A stretch of DNA of 51,480 nucleotides, from positions 1-51,480 of IMG/VR virus record IMGVR_UViG_3300022227_000005; one strand, written 5' to 3'. This DNA comes from a virus. Below are positions 41,038 to 47,990 of the stretch, one piece after another (the stretch's first letter is position 1; each line of letters opens with the position of its first letter). Position numbers and translations under genes: made by a program. The notes under the pieces are model-generated. The model worked only from the letters and a program-made list of their open reading frames with translations. It was not told where the DNA came from and did no database searches.

Positions 41038-41234
41038 CTACGTATACATTCCTTTAGAAACCGCCAGGAGAGCATTATATTCTCCACTCAATCTTGATGC
41101 TTGATCTTTGAGTTCTTTGAATAAATCAGAATCATTGTTTCCAAAAATATTTTTTCCATTCTTTTTGCTATCTCGGTCTGGCTAGTTATGATTTCTCCCA
41201 TTCGGAATGTAACTTTATTCACATTAACAATCAT
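41038..41234 (-). pseudogene. Small gene interrupted by a one-base shift
   Basis: ATG 41234 (TAATG overlap) opens MIVNVNKVTFRMGEIITSQT and 'EIAKRMEKIF'. At a T5 run (41143-41147) sense continues one base out of phase as GNNDSDLFKELKDQASRLSG then 'EYNALLAVSKGMYT' to TAG 41038. In the original frame it runs into unlikely sequence and TGA. One extra T would restore a 65-residue protein. Mutation, error or -1 frameshift are possible. Confidence 0.6.
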
Positions 41235-41434
41235 TATATCACTCTCATCTTTCCTACTAGTCGTTGTCCAAAATCAATGTCGCAATCTACTTTGCAATCT
41301 TCAGGCTTTCCAATTTTCACCCATTCGTCGTAGACCTTTTCAAATATACTGTCTATCATCAAGTGAGCTTCATCAGTAATTCCAGTTACATTTTTGTCGA
41401 ATAATTCTTGAACCTGGTCTTGTCTGATTCTCAT
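41234..41434 (-). CDS. Small protein of unknown function
   Basis: A 66-residue protein, MRIRQDQVQELFDKNVTGIT, with 'KPEDCKVDCDIDFGQRLVG'. It starts one base after the lipoprotein stop region and overlaps the next start. No family recognised. Confidence 0.65.
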   Translation of the reverse strand: MRIRQDQVQELFDKNVTGITDEAHLMIDSIFEKVYDEWVKIGKPEDCKVDCDIDFGQRLVGKMRVI

Positions 41435-41435
41435 T

Positions 41436-42236
41436 CTATAAATCCTTATCTAGAATTTTCTTTACATTATCGTATGACTTGCTAATGCGATGTTTGACCT
41501 TCATAATAGAATATCCATTATCTCCTGTTGGTAAGTCTTCTATCAGAGCGTCTACATGTCTTCGAATATATTTTTTTCTATTTTTTGAACTAGGGTGAGT
41601 CGATGTCCATTCGACCAATTTGTTCATATCATTTTCGATTTTATCGAGAAATGTTAGAAACGCCCAAGGATAGTAGTTGTGTCGCGAAAGGTTGTCTACT
41701 CCATAATAATCAGCTTCTTTCTCAGATTCTCTGCTATTTTTGAGTAATATTAACGTTGAGCCTATAAGGATTTTATCTTTTATAGAAGGTTTTTTGTGAA
41801 ATATTGCTTCACCTGCGATTTGTAAGCCAGTGTGTGAAGTTATAGCTTTAGCCGAGTGCTTTTTTTCTATGTGACCTATTTCGTGGCTAATTACACTGGC
41901 AAGTTCATCTTCAGAATCAGAAGCTAATATTAAGCTTGAGGTTACATATATCCAGCCTCCCAGGACAGCGAACGCATTGATACTTTTATCCAAAATTACT
42001 TTAAATTTATAAGTCACGTTGCTTCTTTTAGAATTACTGGTTAGCGATTGGCCTAAACTGTCGATATATGAATTGACAATTTCATTACGGCACATCTCTA
42101 GTTTTTTCTCTATATAACTTGAATACTCTTCTCCCATTTTAATTTCGTCTGATGTAGAAACTAAATTGATATTTCTAAGTGATGCGCAAGAATTTAGCGA
42201 AGAAATAATCAAGATTGTCGTTATTAATAATTTCAT
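41436..42236 (-). CDS. M48-family metalloprotease lipoprotein
   Basis: A 266-residue protein. Residues 1-17 are a lipoprotein signal (MKLLITTILIISSLNSC, lipobox L-N-S-C). The body is an M48 peptidase like BepA/LoiP: 'GGWIYVTSSLILASDSEDEL', 'VISHEIGHIEKKHSA' (HExxH with both histidines), 'NSRESEKEADYYGVDNLSRH' (third zinc ligand E) and 'EWTSTHPSSKNRKKYI'. It should be exported and lipid-anchored facing the periplasm, where host relatives degrade misassembled outer-membrane proteins. A phage copy in an early-type unit suggests envelope remodelling or exclusion; that is inference. Confidence 0.9.
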   Translation of the reverse strand: MKLLITTILIISSLNSCASLRNINLVSTSDEIKMGEEYSSYIEKKLEMCRNEIVNSYIDSLGQSLTSNSKRSNVTYKFKVILDKSINAFAVLGGWIYVTSSLILASDSEDELASVISHEIGHIEKKHSAKAITSHTGLQIAGEAIFHKKPSIKDKILIGSTLILLKNSRESEKEADYYGVDNLSRHNYYPWAFLTFLDKIENDMNKLVEWTSTHPSSKNRKKYIRRHVDALIEDLPTGDNGYSIMKVKHRISKSYDNVKKILDKDL

Positions 42237-42241
42237 TTTTG

Positions 42242-42463
42242 TTACCTCGTTTCGTATGCTAGCTTTGCTTCTTTGTAAACTTCTTCTTCCTGTCCTTCAC
42301 CATACATTTTCTTCGGGAAATAGTGTCCCCAATACAAGCTTCCATCTTCTGAATTTTCATGGTGAACGATGTAATCATCTTCATTTTCCCAAAGGACGAT
42401 ATTGACTATTGGATCCGGGGTAATTCCCATAAACTTAGTTCGTCGTGCAATTAGCTTTTTCAT
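42242..42463 (-). CDS. Small protein of unknown function
   Basis: A 73-residue protein starting MKKLIARRTKFMGITPDPIV (ATG 42463, GGAAATTAG upstream), with 'LWENEDDYIVHHENSEDGSL' and a helical end. An upstream extension overlaps the ATPase gene and is unlikely. Confidence 0.65.
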   Translation of the reverse strand: MKKLIARRTKFMGITPDPIVNIVLWENEDDYIVHHENSEDGSLYWGHYFPKKMYGEGQEEEVYKEAKLAYETR

Positions 42464-42477
42464 TCTAATTTCCTTTA

Positions 42478-43386
42478 TTACTGAGTTACCATATATTCGG
42501 CCAATTCGGCCCATTCAGATTTCTTGGCTTTTACGTGATAAGCTTTCCGAATTCGAATTACTCGAAGCAAGGATCGGATGTTAAAATCAACCGCATCGTC
42601 CTGCAATTCGGCGAGTAAATCCAAAGCTTCTTCTTTAGAAGAAAGGGCACAATCATCTTCCAAGTCAGGAAGAATTTTCCGCATCCGTTCGATCTTCTCT
42701 TTCTTGGTCATTGAAACATCAACCAAAATTGACCGACTTACGATAGCAGAATCCATCTTGTCTCCAGGAATGTTGGAGATAAAAATGATTTGACCTTTGA
42801 ATTCGAAAGAAGAAGGAAGCGTATCATCTGATTTTTCTGTTCGCCAGTGAACAATTCGCTTGTCAAAAGAATCCAGAGCAGCTTTAAGAATTCCTCGAGC
42901 GATCAGGTCTTTCAAAACATCATCACAATCATCATAAACCACTATTCGATCTTGGTTTTCATAGAGTGATCGGAACATTGCTTTGGGAGTTGAGTGACCT
43001 TTGATAATGACAAAATCTCGGTTTTCTTTGAGATCGTTTTCATGAAGCTTTTTGATAACGCCGTAGGTTTTTCCAGTTCCAGGTTCGCCGGTAATTACCA
43101 AAGATTTCATATCACCATCAACAACCATCTGAGTAAGTTGGCTCATAAAATCCATTCGCTTGTGAATATCGAACCGGCTAGCTTTCTTTCCAGAAGCCAT
43201 AGAAACATCAGTCTCACCAGTTTTATCTACGAAGTCCGTTATTCCAGCCTTATTGACTTTAGCAACTTTTCCGTGGTTAAAACGAACCCGAATTGTCTCC
43301 TTAGATCCTGATTTCATGAGAACGATTCCGGCATATGTGAGATGATATTTTTCACCAACTTTGATGATTTCAGCTGTCTTACTCAT
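42478..43386 (-). CDS. AAA+ ATPase
   Basis: A 302-residue protein. Residues 1-75 are beta-rich. The AAA+ domain starts near 90: Walker A 'VITGEPGTGKTYGVIKK' (residues 96-112), Walker B 'DRIVVYDDCDDVLKDLI' (near 150), sensor 1 'IIFISNIPGDKMDSAIVSRS' and the arginine at 'IVSRS'. The C-terminal helices resemble clamp-type or MoxR-type lids. First gene behind P5, with CGA/CGG arginine codons throughout. Partner and target unknown. Confidence 0.85.
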   Translation of the reverse strand: MSKTAEIIKVGEKYHLTYAGIVLMKSGSKETIRVRFNHGKVAKVNKAGITDFVDKTGETDVSMASGKKASRFDIHKRMDFMSQLTQMVVDGDMKSLVITGEPGTGKTYGVIKKLHENDLKENRDFVIIKGHSTPKAMFRSLYENQDRIVVYDDCDDVLKDLIARGILKAALDSFDKRIVHWRTEKSDDTLPSSFEFKGQIIFISNIPGDKMDSAIVSRSILVDVSMTKKEKIERMRKILPDLEDDCALSSKEEALDLLAELQDDAVDFNIRSLLRVIRIRKAYHVKAKKSEWAELAEYMVTQ

Positions 43387-43430
43387 TGAATCTCCTAAGC
43401 TTGTTTTGGTTAGTTATTTGTAACATGTAT

Positions 43431-43459
43431 AATATAACAAATCTAGAAGCGATATGAAA
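43431..43459 (-). promoter_or_regulatory. Early promoter P5
   Basis: TTTCAT-N17-TATATT with TGT before the -10 and the shared flanks, 45 bases upstream of the ATPase start. A T9 run lies just upstream. Confidence 0.85.
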
Positions 43460-43762
43460 CATAAAACCAAAAAAAAAGACGATTATCTACGAATTCTATT
43501 ACTTTTTTGCTAAACTATTGTGTCGCATACACTTAGTCCTGCATAAACATTTGTTTTTTATGCGATTAGTTTTTGGGCTCAGAGACTACGATCTGAACGA
43601 TTTGAATTCCCATCTTGATAATTCATACATAACGCAGATTTACGCCTCTCTGTGCGAATTGTAGGTCCTAACTGTTTAAAACTAACAACTTAGGAGCCAA
43701 AGATCGGCTAATCTATTAATGGTTGGAATGTAGAAAACGTATAGCTGATCAGCTTTTTACGC
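43460..43762 (-). ncRNA. Intergenic element D (candidate small RNA)
   Basis: 300 bases without a normal gene between the capsid-unit terminator and P5, ending in T9 on the coding strand. Contents: a GCATAAA/TTTATGC hairpin, TCCTAA/TTAGGA around a copy of the element-A 12-mer (43685-43696), and the 22-base stretch shared with A (43613-43634). The short frame MYELSRWEFKSFRS runs from ATG 43630 to TAG 43586. A possible promoter (TTTAGC-N17-TATACG) lies at its right end near 43.73-43.76 kb. Confidence 0.5.
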
Positions 43763-43790
43763 TAAAAAATGGACCCCATTTCTGAGGCCC
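43763..43790 (-). terminator. Terminator of the capsid unit
   Basis: Stem GGGCC/GGTCC (one G-T pair) with a short loop, then ATTTTTTAG on the coding strand, 37 bases after the beta-barrel stop. Confidence 0.6.
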
Positions 43791-43806
43791 ATAATTTACG
43801 CTACCA

Positions 43807-43840
43807 GCTCTATCGTGATACTGGCTCTATCGTGATACTG
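43807..43840. repeat. Tandem 17-base repeat at the end of the beta-barrel gene
   Basis: The plus-strand unit gctctatcgtgatactg occurs twice, at 43807-43823 and 43824-43840. The second copy contains the beta-barrel gene's stop codon, so a recent slip duplication at the gene end is likely. Confidence 0.9.
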
Positions 43841-44309
43841 ATAGTCCTGTTGTGAACTGTACAGAATTTAACCTATCGGAAAAATCCTTCTCAAAAACAG
43901 TATTGAATCTAGCATCAACGAACAGTCCTACACCCCACTGCTGGAGTCTTGCTCCTACAGCACCAGCCAAAAGCCTCTTGATGCCAGTGTTTGTAAACCC
44001 TGTATTCTGTAGACCAGCACCAGCTTCAGCGTATGGAGTTACACCAAGAACATTTCTAAAATGATGCCTGAAATTTCCTGTGATTCCATAAACGGCTTGA
44101 TGTGCATCTGTAATAGCAACTCTCAAACCTAACTGAGTTGTATCTCCAAATCTAAGTGAAGTTACACTTAATCTATCTCCATCTAATGAAGTACTAAAAT
44201 CATCATTAACAGTTGCAGTAACTCCACCTCCAGTTTCCAACTCAAGAGCTTGAGCTATCATTGGAAGTGAAAATACTCCTGCCAATAATACAATAAGCAA
44301 TTTTCTCAT
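43827..44309 (-). CDS. Secreted beta-barrel outer-membrane-type protein
   Basis: A 160-residue protein. Residues 1-21 are a Sec signal peptide (MRKLLIVLLAGVFSLPMIAQ, cut after AQA). The rest is alternating-residue beta strands (LSVTSLRFGDTTQLGLRVAI, 'TPYAEAGAGLQNTGF', 'WGVGLFVDARFNTVF', 'VQFTTGLSVSR') as in small OmpW/OmpX-like barrels. The usual terminal Phe is missing, perhaps because of the 17-base duplication at the gene end. It is in the same unit as the major capsid gene, so it should be made late and abundantly. Possible roles are receptor masking or lysis help. Confidence 0.75.
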   Translation of the reverse strand: MRKLLIVLLAGVFSLPMIAQALELETGGGVTATVNDDFSTSLDGDRLSVTSLRFGDTTQLGLRVAITDAHQAVYGITGNFRHHFRNVLGVTPYAEAGAGLQNTGFTNTGIKRLLAGAVGARLQQWGVGLFVDARFNTVFEKDFSDRLNSVQFTTGLSVSR

Positions 44310-44402
44310 TCTTTCACCACCTCTCTATCTTTAGTTAGTCCTTCTAAGTAAGTCATTAATTTATTGTGTTTCTCTTCGAAATATTCCCAAGAACCTTTCA
44401 AT
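44309..44402 (-). CDS. Possible 30-residue leader peptide
   Basis: A short frame reads KGSWEYFEEKHNKLMTYLEG then LTKDREVVKE and stops overlapping the beta-barrel ATG (ATGA). It has only a TTG as start and no strong ribosome site, so it may be chance or a coupling leader. Confidence 0.3.
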
Positions 44403-44432
44403 TTGATTGAATACTAATATCAATCTATAATA

Positions 44433-44466
44433 AAAAAAGACCAACGGTTTTTAAACCGAAGGCCTT
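44433..44466 (-). terminator. Rho-independent terminator after the major capsid gene
   Basis: Stem GGCC..CGGTTT/AAACCG..GGTC followed by TTTTTTTATT on the coding strand, 27 bases after the capsid stop. Confidence 0.9.
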
Positions 44467-44492
44467 TAATATTTTCTACTTAACCCCAAGGA

Positions 44493-46223
44493 TTAGTATG
44501 ATGCAGGAGATCCAATTACATTAAGATCAACAACCGTAATTGTTCCGTAGTATTCTGGACGGACCATCTGTGTAGCTGCTCTGTGCATAACACCCTTACG
44601 TGGAGTAAAGTCGTTAGGTTCAAAGATAGTTGGTGTAACTACCAATGGAACATATGGAGCATATACAAATCCGGAATCCAAGAATCCAGCTCCCTTATAA
44701 CCCATCAACAATCTATGATGAGGGAAATAAGGATCCTTATAAACAGTAAACCTGTTTGTAAGTGAACCAGTCTTTTCAATACCCAAAGAGTACTGAACTT
44801 CTGTTGGATCGAAGACTGCATTTGGTTTGAATGTAGCAATTGATTCAATGACTGAAGCAATTTCAGGACTGCAGATCAACCAGTTAGCACCCGATCTAAG
44901 ATTTCTCTTATGGATTTCATTCGAAACAGTTGTGATTGTTTCACCAAGAGTCTGGTACCAATCTTGCTGTGTTCCGTGGAAGTCCTGTGTTGATTCGGAT
45001 GTGTTGGCCAATGATACTGTAGAAACAACATCATTTGCACCCCAAGATACATAACGTCCAATCATTCTTGACCAAGCAGCTCTAACGGAAGCACCTGAAA
45101 GAAGCTGACCAAGAATATCTCTGTCAATTTCTGTTGAGATGATTTCAGAAAGAATTGTTGTCAATTCAACTTCAGCATCAAGAGCATGATAAGCGTTAAG
45201 ATCCTGAGCAAGCTCTGGTGTCCATGTAGCTTTCAACTTTCTTGTTTGAGCTGTAACAGCAACCGAACTAACCGATAGGTTAATTTCTGGAATAGCTGAT
45301 GTAGATTCAAAATCGCCAAGGTTGTTTGTTCCACTATCTGAGGATACGTTAGATCTTGCAGGTCCAACTAAAACTGTTGCCGAAACACCAGCGACCCATG
45401 AACTATCATATCCAGCAGATCCAATAGCACCAACACCTGCCTGAGTTGTAAAGACCTGAACAACACCAGCTGTAACAACTGTCATTGTATGATCAAATTT
45501 ACCCCAAAGGGAAGTACCAGATACAGAGTGGAGTGCCCACAAAGTTCTAAATGTTTTGGTTGAATCGCGATTCAATTCACCAGAAGTCGAAGGTCTGATT
45601 TCATGAAGTGAAGCAAGGTCTGTAGAACCAGATGCGACCAGTGTGAAGTTGTAACCTGAAACTGTAGCACCACCAAGTAGTTCAGATGTTGCTGTAACGC
45701 CTGAGTATGTTGGAGCTGCATTTGACAATCTGAAGATTCTCTTGGAATATCCGGATTGCATGTTGTAAAATCCACCAGATGCTGTTTGTTCACCAACTGC
45801 ATCTAGCTGAGGATTGTTATTTGGTGGAGCATTGTCAAGTATTCCATAAACTGATCCACCACTTGTTACACCTGACTTATTTCTATCAAACTTGAAGTCA
45901 AGGAAAAAAAGCAAACCAGATGGAAGGCTCATTGGCTGAACTGAAACGATTTCATTAGCAAGCAACTGTCCAAAAACTCTACGGACAAGAGGAAAGGCAA
46001 TCTTGTTAAAGTTTGCAACGTTTCCTGTCTGAGTTGCCTCATTCATGTTACGCTTAAGTTCGATTGCCTGATTTTCTAGCAATCTTGCCACGACAGAGCT
46101 CTTACCTTCGTCGAGTTTCTTAAGAAGACCAGTGCGACCCCATTTTTCTGCGAGTTTCTTCATTTCAACACGAAGGTCTCTTTCAGAGTGGTCCTTGGTC
46201 ATTTGTTCAATAATATTTTCCAT
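44493..46223 (-). CDS. 23: Major capsid protein, gp23 family
   Basis: A 576-residue protein. The first 60 residues are helical and charged and end near 'SSVVARLLENQAIELKRNMN', where LLE|N is a plausible prohead protease site, as the T4 protein also loses its N-terminus. 'KIAFPLVRRVFGQLLANEIV' and 'SVQPMSLPSGLLFFLDFKFD' are typical of the HK97-fold gp23 family. Later come 'KLKATWTPELAQDLNAYHAL' and 'GANWLICSPEIASVIESIAT'. The C-terminal 'EYYGTITVVDLNVIG' matches gp23 endings. A strong terminator follows. Confidence 0.95.
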   Translation of the reverse strand: MENIIEQMTKDHSERDLRVEMKKLAEKWGRTGLLKKLDEGKSSVVARLLENQAIELKRNMNEATQTGNVANFNKIAFPLVRRVFGQLLANEIVSVQPMSLPSGLLFFLDFKFDRNKSGVTSGGSVYGILDNAPPNNNPQLDAVGEQTASGGFYNMQSGYSKRIFRLSNAAPTYSGVTATSELLGGATVSGYNFTLVASGSTDLASLHEIRPSTSGELNRDSTKTFRTLWALHSVSGTSLWGKFDHTMTVVTAGVVQVFTTQAGVGAIGSAGYDSSWVAGVSATVLVGPARSNVSSDSGTNNLGDFESTSAIPEINLSVSSVAVTAQTRKLKATWTPELAQDLNAYHALDAEVELTTILSEIISTEIDRDILGQLLSGASVRAAWSRMIGRYVSWGANDVVSTVSLANTSESTQDFHGTQQDWYQTLGETITTVSNEIHKRNLRSGANWLICSPEIASVIESIATFKPNAVFDPTEVQYSLGIEKTGSLTNRFTVYKDPYFPHHRLLMGYKGAGFLDSGFVYAPYVPLVVTPTIFEPNDFTPRKGVMHRAATQMVRPEYYGTITVVDLNVIGSPASY

Positions 46224-46264
46224 TCTATTCGTCTCCCATAGCGAATGGTTTCGTATGTGTTATT

Positions 46265-47158
46265 TTAAAGTCCTGCAATTTCAGACATTCTAGAGAATTC
46301 TGATCCTGCGGATTCGTTAAGTGTACTGCGTACTGAAGGAACATTAGGTCTAGAAACACGGTGTTTTCTAACTCTATTTGAGGATCTATAAGCTTCTTTA
46401 AGAGCCTTATAAGTTCTCTTAACTTCATTGACAGATTCACAATCATCAAACTTATCAATAAGTCTATCCTTTTCAAACTTTGTCATTGTTACTTCACCCA
46501 TGATTCTTGATACACCGGCTAGACGTGCATTAAAGAGGTTGACTTCCTTAATATGATCACGCATTGTTCCAAGTGCTGTTTCAAGCTGAGTGATACGGCT
46601 GGACTGTTTCTTAGCGTAAGCCTTGAGACGCTTGTTTTCCCGAGTAAGAGCAGCTTCTTCAAAGTCATCTTCTGGTTCATCATCACCAAAATCAATGTCT
46701 TCTTCATCATCACCCATTTCAGTTATATCATCTTCAACGATTTCGATAACATCATCTTCTTCATCGTCAATATCCATGTCGACATCATCTTCTTCTTCAT
46801 AACCCATATCCAAATCGTCATCATCCTCATAGTCCATATCATCATCATCGAGGAAATCATCTTCTTCAAGCCCAGCTTCAATTACTGCTGGTCCATCACC
46901 TTCATCTGAAAGATCATCACCTGTATCACCTACTGCAGGTTGGTTATCACCTGATCTCTTCTGTTCACCATCTTCATCGTAATCAGAAGGAGGGTCGCCC
47001 CCTGCACCAAGTTCTTCATTGATAGCTCTTGATACGGTTTCTTTGAGTCGATTAGACATAGCATCAGCAATAACTCCCTTTGCTGATTCCAAAGCTGTTG
47101 CCTTAACCTTATGGGCTTCTTCAACAGCTTCTTCAATAATATCTTTCTTTTTTGCCAT
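46265..47158 (-). CDS. 22: Prohead scaffold/core protein, gp22-like
   Basis: A 297-residue protein with a helical N-terminus (MAKKKDIIEEAVEEAHKVKA), a very acidic middle (residues 60-170, long runs of D and E) and a helical C-terminus ('TKFEKDRLIDKFDDCESVNE') ending SEIAGL. Acidic, helical and directly upstream of the capsid gene is the T4 gp22 plan. The core is normally destroyed by the prohead protease, and several (L/I)-x-E sites are present. The protease gene is not in this window. Confidence 0.85.
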   Translation of the reverse strand: MAKKKDIIEEAVEEAHKVKATALESAKGVIADAMSNRLKETVSRAINEELGAGGDPPSDYDEDGEQKRSGDNQPAVGDTGDDLSDEGDGPAVIEAGLEEDDFLDDDDMDYEDDDDLDMGYEEEDDVDMDIDDEEDDVIEIVEDDITEMGDDEEDIDFGDDEPEDDFEEAALTRENKRLKAYAKKQSSRITQLETALGTMRDHIKEVNLFNARLAGVSRIMGEVTMTKFEKDRLIDKFDDCESVNEVKRTYKALKEAYRSSNRVRKHRVSRPNVPSVRSTLNESAGSEFSRMSEIAGL

Positions 47159-47212
47159 TTCTAAAATTCTCCGTTAATAAAATTAATTAGCTTTTGAACA
47201 TGCTAATTTAAT

Positions 47213-47220
47213 ATAAATAT
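47213..47220 (-). promoter_or_regulatory. Late-promoter-like ATATTTAT motif upstream of the scaffold gene
   Basis: TATATTTATATTAA on the coding strand, 55 bases before ATG 47158; followed by a small TTAGC/GCTAA hairpin. Confidence 0.55.
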
Positions 47221-47246
47221 ATGTCTAAATTGTTTAAATACATTAT

Positions 47247-47456
47247 CTAACTCAAATCCTGCATATCCCTACCGTCAGATAACTTTTTACGTCTTCTTTT
47301 TAATCTTTTCTTTGCAGATGGTTTAATGAAATAATCATGCCGCCTCATCTCTACAAATCTGTCATCCCTTTTCAACTTTTGCTTGAACCTTCTTAAAGCA
47401 TATTCTATATCTTCGCCCGGCTTTACTTCTACCGAGAGTGGACCATTACTATTCAT
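47247..47456 (-). CDS. rpsU: Ribosomal protein bS21
   Basis: A 69-residue protein aligned along its length with bacterial bS21: 'VEVKPGEDIEYALRRFKQKL' against the V-x-V-x-x-x-E-x-(F/I)-x-x-A-L-R-R-F-K block, then 'EMRRHDYFIKPSAKKRLKRR' against E-V-R-R-R-E-x-(Y/F)-x-K-P, and a basic end. bS21 sits at the anti-Shine-Dalgarno side of the 30S subunit and exchanges easily. Phage-encoded bS21 is known from marine phages and is thought to steer translation to phage messages. It lies between an exported protein and the scaffold gene. Confidence 0.9.
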   Translation of the reverse strand: MNSNGPLSVEVKPGEDIEYALRRFKQKLKRDDRFVEMRRHDYFIKPSAKKRLKRRRKKLSDGRDMQDLS

Positions 47457-47473
47457 GTCTCCCTCTTTCTGTT

Positions 47474-47794
47474 TTATTGTACGGATCTATTAGGTCTTCC
47501 GCGGGGCCCTCTTCTACCATCAGCTGGGCCTGGTCTTCCTCTTCTTGGCATTTCAATATCATGTTTTTCTAGAAGAGCTCTAAGTTCTTCTGTTAATTTT
47601 GCTTGTTGTTCTCTAAGTTTCGCTAATTCATCTAATTTTCTTACGATAGGTTCTCTATCTTTAACATCAAGCTTTTCTATTTGATCTCTCATCATTCTAT
47701 CTCCACCTCTCATTCTATTTTGAAGTGGTTGAGCATCAATACTAAGAGCTCCAGCAAAACAAATTATCAATGCAATCATTGTATATTTTCTCAT
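47474..47794 (-). CDS. Small exported protein, Spy/CpxP-like appearance
   Basis: A 106-residue protein with a signal peptide (MRKYTMIALIICFAGALSID, cut after DAQ or nearby). A basic helical part follows (MRGGDRMMRDQIEKLDVKDR, 'LREQQAKLTEELRALLEKH') and then an Arg/Gly/Pro tail (RRGRPGPADGRRGPRGRP). Helical periplasmic proteins of the Spy/CpxP kind look like this, but no LTxxQ motif is clear. An exported protein between virion genes is unusual. Confidence 0.7.
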   Translation of the reverse strand: MRKYTMIALIICFAGALSIDAQPLQNRMRGGDRMMRDQIEKLDVKDREPIVRKLDELAKLREQQAKLTEELRALLEKHDIEMPRRGRPGPADGRRGPRGRPNRSVQ

Positions 47795-47795
47795 G

Positions 47796-47990
47796 TTAAT
47801 CTCCCTTTTCTATTTCAGATCGACTGAGTGTTATGGTATCAGATTTTTGTGGTGTAGTAATAGGTCTAACTGAATAATATCCATCATTTGCTAATCTGAC
47901 TATTTTGAATTTTGTATTCTTATTTATACGTTTCTTTTGAGCTCTTAAATGGCCAGTGATGGCTATTATTGCTTTTATATCTGGAACCAT
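47796..47990 (-). CDS. Small basic protein of unknown function
   Basis: A 64-residue protein starting MVPDIKAIIAITGHLRAQKK (ATG 47990, AAGGAG upstream), then 'YYSVRPITTPQKSDTITLSR'. A frame extension reaches back to 48065 but overlaps the preceding gene heavily. Even with the short start the overlap is 71 bases. No family recognised. Confidence 0.6.
   Translation of the reverse strand: MVPDIKAIIAITGHLRAQKKRINKNTKFKIVRLANDGYYSVRPITTPQKSDTITLSRSEIEKGD

Noticed and set aside
46553-46909. Plus-strand open frame over the scaffold gene
   Set aside because: It mirrors the D/E-rich stretch (giving I/V/F/H runs) and has no initiation signal; the scaffold frame is clearly the coding one.
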